A DNA stretch of 64,000 bases, from positions 13,144,001 to 13,208,000 of the forward strand of contig JAKZAN010000005.1 of the NCBI GenBank assembly GCA_023053545.1, given 5' to 3'. Shown here one piece after another: positions 23,488 to 34,659 of this stretch. Numbering within the stretch: the stretch's first letter is position 1; each line of letters opens with the position of its first letter. Origin of the DNA: Lepidurus packardi. Its lineage: Eukaryota > Arthropoda > Branchiopoda > Notostraca > Triopsidae. The notes beneath the pieces were generated by a model. The model was not told the origin of the DNA. It saw only the letters and a list, made by a program, of their open reading frames with translations, and did no database searches. A program made the position numbers and the translations under genes.

Positions 23488-23710
23488 TGTATGGGTTTTA
23501 GCGAATTCTACGTGCGATTCGTTTTGTTTTCTTAATGCTACTCAAGGTGGGCTGTCAACACAGAACTGTCCTGGCGGAAGAGTATAGGCATGTTCGGTTC
23601 TGTTGACGTCAGTTCGACTGATGTGAAGTACGAAAGGACAGGTATGCGCTACCTGAAGCTACGAAGTACAACAAGACTCTTTTTATACCGACACGATAAT
23701 GGATGTTTGA
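23488..23710 (+). pseudogene. Dead exon 3 tail of the clade II (gene 13) type
   Basis: It aligns with the last 220 bp of gene 13 exon 3 (27260-27487): F-W, N-x-T-Q-G-G-L, C-P-G-G, V-D-V-S-S-T-D-V-K, T-D. Two extra bases after GGAAGAGTA (about 23582) shift the frame and give a stop; the W codons in the C-G-S-F-W-W region are also changed. No exon 1 or 2 precedes it. It is the only clade II piece inside the clade I block. Confidence 0.85.
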
Positions 23711-24395
23711 AAAAATAAATGCCCTTGTTCATGATACTTTAATTAATTTGTCGTGTATCTTGTATCCTCCATTTGGAAAAGTTCCGAAGTTTAAAAACTG
23801 TGTGTGTTTTTCAATGTAATTTTACCGACACATTGTGTAAATAGTGAACATTGAAACGCTGAATGTAACCTGCAACACACGGAATAAAATTGCACAATAA
23901 GTTAACTAAGGTGTTTTTTGTAATAAAACTTTGTACTATATTTTGCGCCTTTTGATCACAATCATTTGACCAGTTTGCATGCCTTTGTGAATTCACGTCC
24001 GTACTTCCGATGGTGTAAGCCTGACTGTTAAATATCCCTTAAAGCTTTCAAACTTCTCGCATTTGGTAATTCCATTGGGTAATTGCAATGAAAGTGTAAC
24101 GTAATGAACAAAATATTAACTTGTAAGTGACAGTAATATCGTGGTGAATGTTTGTCTGTTTAATGCATCGTAAGAAAAATGGGGAAAGAAGTGTACCGAA
24201 CATGTACGTTTCTTGGTTATAAACCCCAATAAGTTATACCTATCGATATTAAGCGAAACCCATGTAGGGTAGACAGTAATTTCCTATACCGGTCAGTTAT
24301 ATGCCATAAAAATAAACCAATTTCTAACTACTGCTGACAATAAACTTCTTTCCTATAGAACTGGTCAGTTTCATGCCGAGAACCCAACAGGAAGC
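23711..24395. other. Spacer before gene 12
   Basis: No gene. The first 250 bp resemble the DNA following the pseudogene at 33640-33950 (about 33990-34280), so tail and flank were duplicated together. Confidence 0.55.
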
Positions 24396-25586
24396 ATGTA
24401 CTCGGTACCGGTCACTCTCCTTCTTTGCTGTTACTGGCCAGGGATCCAAGACAGTGAAGCTCTAAGCACAACATGGAGTAGATTTGCCACTACTTCTCAG
24501 TATGCCAATTTAAGAATGTTGACTGCTTTAGAAGGCTTTTTCCCACCACGGTACACTCCTCTAGGTAAGCTTGCCTCTCACTATAACCCAAAAGCGTTGA
24601 GTAAAAGTAAAACTTGGTTATAGGAACGCCCTTGATTCAGGCCCAGTTCGAATGCAGCCAGTCCTGTGCAATTAATCAGACTTGCCAAGCCTTCAATTTC
24701 TATAAAACCAACGCGTCTTACGTCTGCGAGTTGCAGCCGGATAACTTATGCGGAAACAAAACCAACAAAGCTTTCGTAGACTGGCCAGGGAGTAGGGTGT
24801 GGGAAAAACTCCGTCTTGGCGCAACGAAGACTTGCTTTGAAACGCTGAAGCCTGCGAATAATAAGCTTTGTGAAGTCCTGAGGCCAGGATGTTCTGGTGG
24901 AAAGTGGGGAAATTGTAACTGTGTAAAACATTGCTTTGGCTGCAATACCTTATATAATTTCGGTACGTAGCTTGGCAGTTACACGTTCAAAAGGAAAGTA
25001 TTAATTTTCATCTTCGGATTCATCAGGTTTCACGCACTATTATTGTACACTTTGGCCGGACGGTGACTCGGAGTTTATGCTACCCATTTTTGGAAAATGC
25101 GTTGGTCCGAAGACATGTTTACTGACTCGGGAAGTCAATCTTTCTACTGGCAAATTTATTTGGGATTATAAAATGTCTTTTCTCGACATGAACCGCATTT
25201 ATCGGTTAAGATCATATCCAGAGCTACAGTTTTGGTTTATAGATGCTAGCAACAATTTCTTCGGGACCAGCTATAAGAATTCCTGGATTGATTCGAATGG
25301 AACGCTGATGAACATGAGTTTGTTAGATCCATCATCAAGAGATATCTTTAACTTGAATGGTGGATCCCTCAAACCCACTCCTTTTGTTACCGTGACGGAT
25401 GATCGCTATGGATGTGGCTCCTTTTGGTTGTTGGACTCTAACAATGCCACTTACTGCCCAGGAGGAAAGCTAGGGATGCTGGGGACCGTCACAATGACCG
25501 GTACTCGACTGGCCAGTACAGGCATACGTTACCCGGCTAGTACAGCTCTGAATACTTTCAAGTATGCGAGCATGGAATTAGCTTAG
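24396..25586 (+). CDS. Gene 12: secreted PAN-like/C-terminal-domain paralogue, 355 aa
   Basis: Exons 24396-24564, 24624-24962 and 25027-25586; introns 59 and 64 nt, phase 1 (donors gtaagc and gtacgt; acceptors ttatag and catcag). Exon 2 has 12 Cys but the knot reads G-K-W-G-N-C-N-C, again C-x-C as in gene 11. Exon 3 has C-T-L-W-P-D-G-D, P-I-F-G-K-C, D-D-R-Y-G-C-G-S-F-W-L-L-D and N-A-T-Y-C-P-G-G. It is the last clade I gene of the window. Confidence 0.88.
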
Positions 25587-26302
25587 TCAAACGGTAAAAG
25601 GCCAAACGCAAAACTCCGCCTTCTTTGCTACTTTGCGTTTTCAAAATCAAAACGAGTGTATTAGAGGGAGCAGGATAATACGATAGTTAAATTTAAATTT
25701 AAATAATACCGTGTGTAATAGGAAGATTTTCATATAAATTAATCACAAAGTTCCTCCTCGTTAGATGTCGGGACTTATCTCTTGCTAGTAGTTTTTATTT
25801 GTGACTTGTGTGGATTTTTTTGGAGTGGTTTAGTAATCAGCCACCACTTACTCCAAAATAAAAAAATAAATGAATTATACACGCTTCTTTGGTTTTATTG
25901 GGGATAATGAATTGTCCATGAAAGACTACATAGCATGCCAGCAAGATAGTATACGTCACTGTGATACGTATACACCTTTTAATATGGCATAGAAGACGGT
26001 AAAAGCGTTTGTCGTGCAGGACAAGACAGACAAATTGGTTTCCAATAAGCCACCGTTTACGACGTAGGTTAGGATAATAAAACGAGTGAGCCTCAGCGAC
26101 GTAACGAGCTCTGGTCTCTTCGATAACAGAACCAATAATATGCTAATTAACGTGCCGGTACTTTTGTTCATGAGCAGCATTCCGATGTCTTTACCATTCG
26201 GACTCTAGCATCTGAGCAGAACAGTCAGCTCGGAAATTAGCAAGCTCCGATAAGTCGCGAGTTTCTTGAACAACTAACAAAGCGCTCCTTTAGTCTAAAA
26301 GA
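25587..26302. other. Spacer between genes 12 and 13
   Basis: No gene. This spacer separates the clade I block from the clade II block; I see no repeat or mobile element at the junction. Confidence 0.55.
25857..25870 (+). terminator. Candidate polyadenylation signals of gene 12
   Basis: Two AATAAA hexamers (25857-25862 and 25865-25870) about 270 bp after the stop. Such hexamers are common in AT-rich DNA, so this is only a candidate. Confidence 0.35.
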
Positions 26303-27487
26303 ATGCAATTACTAGTACTGCTGTGGCTCCTGGTATGCACTAAGTTTGCAGAAGCGACAGATTGGGCTACTGTAATCACCAGCAAAAAATATGACAATAC
26401 CAGACTCGTGATGGAAAGTAGACAGCCTTCTACTTCCCAGAACTTCAGTAAAGGTATACAAAACCCAAAAACGCATCAAGTGAGTTTAGGTACAATAATT
26501 CTTTGCCTTGCCACTAAAGGGAGCTCGGTATCGTCAACCACGATTGTTTGTAGTAAGATCTGTGCGAATAACGCTACATGTCAAGCCTTCAATTTCTACT
26601 CTACCAATATGGAATACGTTTGCGAATTTTTGCACGAGAACTTTTGCTCGCACAGGCAAAGGGTGGCGTTGCAAATCTGGCCTGGTGGAACTGTTTGGGA
26701 CAAATTAAGCCCCGGAGCGACTCAAGCTTGTATTGAGCAAAAGTTTGTGGGAGAAGCAAACACGAGTTTTTGCGAAATTGGGCGCTCTGGATGCAGAAAC
26801 ACTTGGCCCGATTGCAATACTTGCGTGAAATCTTGCAGCGACTGCTCCACTGCCTATAACAAAACTGGTACCTGTTCATTTAAAAAAGATACCAATAACT
26901 CTATATAACTATCAGGTGTCTATAACTGTACCCTGTGGCCACAAGGTCCTTCCATGACCCCCATTTTTGCTTTCTGCGAAGACAAATCGACTATCTTGGT
27001 CAAACGACAAGTCGACTTGTACAACGGCACTGTCTGGCCTGACTATAACATGTCTTTCCCGGATATGCACCGATTATCCAATCTGTCGATTAACACAAGG
27101 CTCACATTTAACTTTAAAGCCTTCGGTGGTAAAAATTATACATCTAGCCCTTACGGTTTCTTTATCAACGGGAATGGGTCGTTGATGAAAATGACCTGTG
27201 CGCAATGTAGCGGACAAAATGACGGTTTCAATATCCGTTCCAACCATTTCAAGCCTTCCCCTTTTATATGGGTCCCAGTGAATTCTACCTGCGGTTCGTT
27301 TTGGTGGCTTAATTCTACTCAAGGTGGGCTTTCAACAAGGAATTGTCCTGGTGGAGGAGTAGGCCTGTTCGGATCTGTTGATGTCAGTTCGACCGATGTG
27401 AAAAACAAAAGAACAGGTATTCGCTGGCCTCTAGCTACAAAGGATAATAATACTCTTTTTTATACCGACGTGAAAATGGATCTTTAA
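26303..27487 (+). CDS. Gene 13: secreted PAN-like/C-terminal-domain paralogue, 356 aa (first clade II)
   Basis: Exons 26303-26453, 26520-26867 and 26916-27487. Intron 1 (66 nt) is open and in frame; it is called an intron because of gtatac/taaag and the G-S-S-V-S-S exon 2 start shared with genes 18 and 27. Intron 2 is 48 nt. Exon 2 has 12 Cys with C-E-F-L-H-E-N-F-C and R-Q-R-V-A-L-Q-x-W-P-G-G-T-V-W-D. Exon 3 has N-C-T-L-W-P, P-I-F-A-F-C, C-G-S-F-W-W-L-N-S-T-Q-G-G and N-C-P-G-G-G, with an extra C-x2-C (about 27200). Confidence 0.88.
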
Positions 27488-28636
27488 AAAACTATCCCTA
27501 GTCGTGTTATTTACTATCTCTAAGTAACTATTTACCTGTAGATAAGTATGCAAAGTTGAGTATTGCATCCTTGTAGAATTTCACATCTACTGAATGTGTG
27601 GAATGCCTTCTACACTCTTCACCCTAATTCCGCCTTTCACATTAGACAGACAGACTAGGTTACAGTATAATTAATTCGCATTATAAACTGTAAGAAATTA
27701 GATGTCATGTAAGTGTTACCATTTATTTTGAAACCTAATGCTGTGTATCTTAAATCGAACCGAAATACAATTAAAACAATTGTCACTTCAGATTCGCTGA
27801 AAACATATTCAGTAATTAACAACGGGACAGTTTGACGCCAAACTGACCTCATTCCTAAGGGTAGATCATCATTTTAAAAACGATAAACGGCTAAAATTTT
27901 GATTATTAATTTCATGGGAATATTATTTCTATCAAATATAAAGATAAACGTATTTGAATGCAATTCTAATTTTATAAGCACACTGATTTTATTAATTTAT
28001 GGCACTTAAAATTACCCAAAGCCGAGTGAACTCTGTCAAGGGGAAGAGTTTACTTTGTCTTTTAATATCAATCATTGGAAATATATTTTAAATATATGAC
28101 GGTTTGGTCTATAAACTTTTAATTTGAAATATTCTAGTCATGATAAAGCGAACAAGAAAGTTCCACTATAAAACCCACCTTTTATTGGTTGGAAATGCTT
28201 ATATTTTATTCCGGGGAAGAATACGTAAACGTCAGAAAAGAATAATGGGTTGTAATAAAAACGAACTATCCAAAAAAGTTGCTTTTGCTGTAATGTATAA
28301 CTTTGTGTACATCCCATCGCAGTCGTTACGGTAGCCTTTATTCCGAACAAGAATTCTTAGTGACTGGGAACAAATTTTTTTTTATTAGTTGTGAGTACCG
28401 AACAAGACATTGTTCTGAACTTCAAGTATATCCACGATTCCAAGAACTGAGGACGTTCGAGTATATAAAGGGTAGATTCGAGACCACAATTGGATCACAA
28501 CCTAAGTTCTGAACGACACAAACAGGCGTAATCTACTCTTTTTGGAAAGTAGTGATAGAGGGGATTAGGATCTGCAACTAATTAACAAGCATACACACAA
28601 CGTTTGTTGGAAAACAATCATAGGCTTTCTTAGGAG
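27488..28636. repeat. Spacer V, copy 1 (before gene 14)
   Basis: 1.15 kb non-coding. It is clearly homologous to 30785-31986 (before gene 15) and 37392-38587 (before gene 17). All three follow an exon 3 end of the gene 13 type and finish in the same TATA box and 5' UTR. Confidence 0.8.
28462..28469 (+). promoter_or_regulatory. TATA box of gene 14
   Basis: TATATAAA after the conserved GAACTGAGGACGTTCGA, about 170 bp before the ATG; conserved at the same place before genes 15 and 17. Confidence 0.7.
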
Positions 28637-29868
28637 ATGAAACTTCTAGTAGAGCTTGCTTTCTTGGCAGTATGTTTAACGTTCAAAGAAGTGAAGACTA
28701 CCGGCTGGGATTCGGTGGTTACCAGCAATTACTACGTCAATACGAAACTTGTAACCGAAAGTGAAAACCCATTCTCACTGCAATACATTAGCAAAGGTAA
28801 TATAACAGACACCCGGAACACGTGTTTCTAAAATTTGACATTTTTCAAGATCTGAAATGAATTTTGATTTTATTTTTAATGAAATAGATATAGGCTATTC
28901 GGAAGGCAGTGCCAGAATGGTTTGTGGTAAGATTTGCGCATCTAATGCCACGTGTCAAGCCTTTAATTTTTATCCTACGAATTTGCACTACGTTTGCGAA
29001 TTTCTGCACGAGAATTTTTGCTTCCCAAGGCAAAGAATGGCTTTGCAAGCCTGGCCTGGAGGAACCGTCTGGGATAAGTTAAAACCAGGAATGACTCGAG
29101 CTTGTATTGACCAAAGATTTGCGACTCAAGCCAACACAGCCTATTGCGGAATTGGACGGTTTGGTTGTAGGAGTGTTTGGCCTAATTGCGATACCTGCGT
29201 GAAAACTTGCAATGATTGCATGACTGTTTATCCCGAACATGGTAAAATAGCGATATTTGGATTGTAATGAGAATTTTAAATTTTTAGCACAGTTGTCCCA
29301 ATCTGATTAATTAACAGGTTCTTTCAACTGTACCCTGTGGCCTGAAGATGTTTTCCATTCACCCATTTTTGCATTTTGTTTGAACCGAGCAACCTATTTA
29401 ATTCAAAGACAGATCAACTTCTATGGACAAGGAGGCTATGCATGGCCAAATTATCTCATGTCCTTCCCAGATATGTTTCGGTTGTGCAAACTCCAAGTTT
29501 ACACAACCTTACATTTTGAATTTGAAGCATCTAGTGGCACGACATATTCTGTCACCTATAAAGACTTCATGATCGATGCCAGCGGCACCTTAATGAACAT
29601 GACATACCAGTCCGGTGATGACGGTTTCAAGATAGGAAACAACCCACTCAAGTCCGCTCCTTGGGTCACAACAAACTCGAGCTCCTTTTGTGGTTCGTTT
29701 TGGCTGCTGAATTCTACTCAAGGTAGTTTATCAACAATGAATTGTCCGGGTGGAGGAGTAAGCATGTATGGCAGTATCTATGCCAATCTGTCCACCCAGA
29801 GATCAGGCATCCGTTGGCCTAATGTTACGAATCTCCTTACCAAGACGAACGTAAAGATGAATTTGTAA
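28637..29868 (+). CDS. Gene 14: secreted PAN-like/C-terminal-domain paralogue, 352 aa
   Basis: Exons 28637-28796, 28894-29241 and 29318-29868, introns 97 and 76 nt, phase 1. Exon 1 resembles genes 15 and 17 (C-L-T-F-K-E-V-K/N), but exons 2 and 3 resemble genes 19-28 (Y-S-E-G-S-A-R-M-V-C; L-I-Q-R-Q-I-N-F-Y; F-M-I-D-A-S-G-T-L). It is therefore mosaic between the two clade II subgroups. The module has 12 Cys, and exon 3 has C-G-S-F-W-L-L-N-S-T-Q-G and C-P-G-G-G plus the variable R-L-C cysteine. Confidence 0.88.
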
Positions 29869-30383
29869 AAGAATAGCAAAGCATTGTTTTTGATTCCTTT
29901 AAACACTGCCCACTAAACACGACCTTTGTTTGTACTGTTTAATCTGTACCGTTGCGAAAAGGAACGATGAAATACATTGGAGTGTTACACAGTTTAACAC
30001 CAAATTACGAATGCAATTGACTCGTCCTTTTAGTAAACTATATGAAGTGAAAGAATTCAACGTTGCGTCGAACCACTAATATCCCGAAACCCCTTATGGG
30101 TGTCAACCTCGCATGAAACACTAAAACGGGAAGAAATGAGCTGCATTTGGGCTGCATTTTTTCAGCAAAGGTAAAATAAGTATTAAAATTACAAATACCC
30201 TTTCGGTGAAAAAAAATACCAAAACGTAAATAATGGTTTTTACAGAAAATGCAGTAATCTGAAGTTTCCATTTGTTCTTCTTTTTTTCCTTTTTTGTGTT
30301 TGCTAACTGCGAGTTGGGGTATGGTGTGGTATGGTCATTCTTCCTTCTAACGGCTTCCAGACTATACCACCAACCTTGTGTAC
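29869..30383. other. Spacer after gene 14
   Basis: No gene. The first part (to about 30110) resembles 44178-44420, the DNA after the relic exon 3 downstream of gene 19. Confidence 0.55.
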
Positions 30384-30784
30384 AAGAAGTTTACAAGACG
30401 CTAAAATTTACTTCTAATGTTACGAAATAAGAATGCTATATAGGCATCTACAAGAACTATTTCATTGGTCCCAGCGGCATGTTAATAAATCTGACATGGA
30501 AACCCGGAAATGGAAACGACGGTTTCAGTATTCGAAACAAACCACTCAAGCCTGCTCCTTGGGTCACAACAAACTCGAACTCCAATTGTGGTTCGTTTTG
30601 GCTACTGAATTCTACTCAAAGTAGTTTATCAACAACGGATTGTCCTGGCGGAGAAGTAGGGATGTTTGGATCTGTTGATATCAGTTCGATCGATGAGAAA
30701 TACAAAAGAACAGGTATTCGCAGGCCTCAAGCTACAAAGGATAATAAGACTCTTTCTTATATCGTCATGAAAATGGATATTTAA
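30384..30784 (+). pseudogene. Dead exon 3 fragment (gene 13/18 type)
   Basis: It starts in mid exon 3 (the V-Y-K-x-L-x-F region of gene 18) with no exon 1, exon 2 or exon 3 start. Near 30425 a TAA replaces the serine of T-K-S. From 30479 the frame is open: C-G-S-F-W-L-L-N-S-T-Q, C-P-G-G and the normal stop at 30784. Confidence 0.85.
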
Positions 30785-31986
30785 AAAACGTATCCTGAGT
30801 CGTGTTATTTACTTATCTCAAAGTAACAATTTAAATGTAGATAAGTATGCAAACTTGAGTATTGCATCCTTGTAGAGTTTCACGTATACTGAATAAGTGA
30901 AATGCCTTCTACAACTCTTCACCCTAATTCCGTCTTTCCCATCAAACAAACCGACTAGGTTACAGTATAATTAATTCGCATTATAAACTGTAAGAAATTA
31001 GATGTCTTGTAAGTGTTGAGTATTATCACTTGTTTTGAAATGTAATGCTGTATATCTTAAATCGAGCCGAATAAGAATTAAACAATTGTCATTTTAGATT
31101 TTCTGAAAAGCATATTCGATAATTAACAACGAGACAGTTCGACGCCAAACTGACCTCATTACTGTAGTAAAGCAATTTATTTATAAGGTTGCAATGCCCT
31201 ATAGCGATACTTTCGAAGGGTAGATCATCATGTAAAAGCAATAAACGGCTACAATTTTATTATTAATCTCAAGGGGATATTGTTTCTTTCAAATATAAAG
31301 ATAAACGTATTTGAATACAACTCTAATTTTAGAGTCACACTGATGTTTTGGAACTTTAAATTACCCATAGACAAAAAGCCGAGTGAACTCTTGCAAGTGA
31401 AAAAGTGTAATGTCTTTTAATGTCAATCACTGGAAAGGTGTTTTTATATATGACGGCTTGGTCTATGAACTTTTAAATTGAAATATTCTCGTCATGATAA
31501 AACGAACAAGAAAGTTCCACTATAAAACCCACCTTTTCTTGGTTGGAAATGCTTATATTTCAATCCGGGGAAGAATACGGAAAGGTCAGAAAAGAATAAT
31601 GGGTTGTAATAAAAACGAACTATCCAAAAAGTTGCTTTTGCTGTAGTGTATGACTTTGTGAACATTCCATCACAGTCGTTTTGGTAGCCTTTATTCCGAA
31701 CACGAGTTTTTAATGTCTTGGAACATATTTTATTTTATAAATTATGAGTACCAAACAAGAAATTGCTCTGAACCTCAGATATATCCACGATTCCAAGAAC
31801 TGAGGACGTTCGAATATATAAAGGATAGATTCGAGACCACAGTTGGATCACAACCTAAGTTTTGAACGACACAAACAGGCGTAATTTACTCTTTTTGGAA
31901 AGTAATGATAGAGGGGATTAGGATCTGCAACTAATTAAAAAACACGGCCTAGTTTGTTGGAAAACAATCAAACGCTTTCTTAAGAA
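30785..31986. repeat. Spacer V, copy 2 (before gene 15)
   Basis: Homologous along its length to 27488-28636 and 37392-38587. Non-coding; contains the gene 15 TATA box. Confidence 0.8.
31815..31822 (+). promoter_or_regulatory. TATA box of gene 15
   Basis: TATATAAA after GAGGACGTTCGAA, 165 bp before the ATG, at the position conserved with genes 14 and 17. Confidence 0.7.
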
Positions 31987-33196
31987 ATGAAATTTCTACT
32001 AGAGATTACATTCTTGGCAGTATGTTTAACGTTCAAAGAAGTGAATACTACTGGCTGGGATAGGGTGATAACAACCAAAAACTATGACAATACTAGACTA
32101 GTGCTTGAAAGTGAAATCCCATTTCCACTGCAATACATGAGCAAAGGTAATATAACAGACACTCGGAACACGTGTGTACTAGAATTTGATATTTATTAAT
32201 TTGAGGAATTTTTATTCATTTTTTTAATGCGGGGAAATAAGCTGGAAGCTCTATTTCTACAGCGGTACTTGTTTGCAGCAAATTTTGTGCGAATAACGGA
32301 ACATGTCGAGGGTTTAATATGTACCCCACCACGACCCACTACATTTGCGAAATGCTGCATGACAACTTCTGCTTCCAAAGGGAGCGAATGGCGTTGCAAG
32401 CCTGGCCAGGAGGAACCGTCTGGGATAAATTTATCCCAGGAATGAAAAAAAGTTGTATTGATAATGAATTTACAAACGACCTCGTAAAGAACTGTGAAAT
32501 TCGTCGCTCGGGCTGTCAAACTACATGGCCTGACTGCAACACTTGCGTCAGAACTTGCGTCGATTGTGCAGTTCTATATAACAAAAAAACTACCGGTGAG
32601 TTGAACTACGCACCTCTTTGAAAATAATAACCACACTTTGTACTTTAGATACGTACAACTGTACTATGTGGCCAGAAGGCCCTTTCCAAACACCAATCTT
32701 CGGTTCTTGCCAAGGACCGGCTACGTTTTTGACCAAAAGAGTAGTAGACTTGTCTATGGGCCTTGTCTTGAATTATCGCATGTCTTTCCCAGACATGTAC
32801 CGGCTTTGTAATCTGCAGGTCTATCAGTACCTCCGGTTTACTTTTCAACCATCCAGTGGAGGAGAGTACGTGTCCAGATATGAACCCTTCTTTATTGACT
32901 CGAATGGAACCTTGATGAATATGACATTCGAGTCAGGATATGGACAAGACGCTTTCAATTTGTCCGCAGGGAATCCTGCCTCTTTTACATGGGTTACAAC
33001 AAATTCCGACTGTGGCTCTTTTTGGTTTCTAAATTCTACTCAAAATTCGTCCCTAGCGTGTCCTGGAGGAGGAATTAGCATGTTTGGTAAAGTCGATATT
33101 CTATCTTCGCCAAAGAAGACAGGCATTCGGTGGCCTACAACGCCACTCATCAACAAGATTATTGTCGGCACAGGCATCAAATTAGACGTTAATTAA
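31987..33196 (+). CDS. Gene 15: secreted PAN-like/C-terminal-domain paralogue, 346 aa
   Basis: Exons 31987-32146, 32263-32595 and 32649-33196 (introns 116 and 53 nt; acceptors tctacag and ctttag). Exon 2 starts close to its first Cys (A-V-L-V-C-S-K-F-C), so the module is shorter than in neighbours; all 12 Cys are present. Exon 3 has N-C-T-M-W-P-E-G, P-I-F-G-S-C, F-I-D-S-N-G-T-L, C-G-S-F-W-F-L-N-S-T-Q-N-S and C-P-G-G-G. It forms a near-identical trio with genes 16 and 17. Confidence 0.88.
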
Positions 33197-33639
33197 AGTG
33201 TCTGCTGTAATTACCTTTGCGCATTTCAAATCTTTCAATTATTGTATTACGTGAAATATTTAGGCTTCGCGAGTGACTAGTCTGAAAGTATACCAATATT
33301 TTGCATGTTGTTTGATCTGCTCGTAATTATGTGTGAAGTAACTCGTTTGAAATTAAGTGTGAAGTAACATAAAAAATACAGGACAATTCTGTAATTCAAT
33401 TATGCTTTTTATTTGTAAGGCTAAGGAAAAAACAAGAATACACCAACACAGCAGTAGAAAGTATTGTTTCCAAGTCACTATCCATATCTCAACATTAGCA
33501 ACGTCAGAGATTATATATAAATCCATAAAGTGGTTAACCGGAGCAAACGGCAATAATGTCAGTTAGGGCTGACACGGATAGGCGGACATCGATGCAATCT
33601 TAAAAATGACATCTCAGCGGCGTCCCAAAATGGCGTCCC
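33197..33639. repeat. Spacer W, copy 1 (after gene 15)
   Basis: Homologous to 35878 onward and 39797-40282. It holds the uninterrupted AAGGCTAAGGAA at 33417-33428 that corresponds to the LINE target in copy 2. Confidence 0.8.
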
Positions 33640-33950
33640 AGCGGCATGTTAATACATCTGACATGGAAACCAGGCAATGGAAACGACGGTTTCAGTATTC
33701 GAACAAACCACTCAAGCCTGCTCCTTGGGTCAAAACAAACTCGAACTCCAATTGTGGTTCGCTTTGGCTAATGAATTCTACTCAAGGTAGTTTATCAACA
33801 ACGGATTGTCCTGGCGGAGAAGTAGGGATGTTTGGATCTGTTGATATCAGTTCGATCGATGAGAAATACAAAAGAACAGGTATTCGCTGGCCTGCCGCTA
33901 CAAAGGATAATAAGACTCTTTTTTATACCGACATGAAAATGGATGTTTAA
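33640..33950 (+). pseudogene. Dead exon 3 fragment, frameshifted
   Basis: It matches 30474-30784. It is truncated further at the 5' end and joined to spacer W, and one A is missing near 33702, which puts the first part in a different frame from the C-G-S-L-W-L-M-N-S-T-Q-G tail. C-G-S-F-W has become C-G-S-L-W. The tail is open to the stop at 33950. Confidence 0.85.
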
Positions 33951-34659
33951 AAACCCTATTTGGCGTTGCTTGAAGTTGATACTTTAGTCAAATTTGCGTG
34001 TAAGTTTGATCCTGCATTTAGATATGGCCGTGCTTGTATTCTTTAAATTGTGTGACTTTTTACTTTAATGCACCTTTCGCATATCAGAAAAACTTCAGAA
34101 TTTAAAAAGCTGTGTTCTTGCGAATATATTTTATGTACAGAATGAAAATACAGACTAAGTACTAAACACTGAAATTTTGAATGCAACGCACTGAAGAAGA
34201 CTGACTAATAAATTAACCAAAGGGTTGTTTGGTAATAAAATCAAAAAGAAAAATAATTGTATTATAATTTGCACCTTTGGATCATAGGCGACGGTTATAA
34301 ACTATTATAGATAGCGCCACCTTAGCATCAAGAATATATCTTCTATTACCCCATAAAAAGATTTAGGATCATAGGAACAACACTTTCCTATTTTAGGGTA
34401 TAATATCAACGGACAAGGCAAGGATACTTACGGCAAGGATGGAGGGGTGTGCTGTGCAGGAAGAAGAATACGGACTCGTACATACATTAGGCATACGACC
34501 TAACCAAGACCCATGCGGGCAAGAAATGACTAATGCAGGGGCTAAACGTGCCTATTAATGATACGAGAATCTTGGTCACTACTGTCCTAGAGTTTGCCCT
34601 GGTCGGTCTACCAACAAATTATCGGTAGATTTAATACGAGTAAGAAAGTATTCAGTGAA
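33951..34659. other. Spacer before gene 16
   Basis: No gene. It differs from spacer V although gene 16 is a sister of genes 15 and 17; its first 330 bp resemble 23730-23990. Gene 16 must therefore use a different promoter from genes 14, 15 and 17. Confidence 0.6.
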
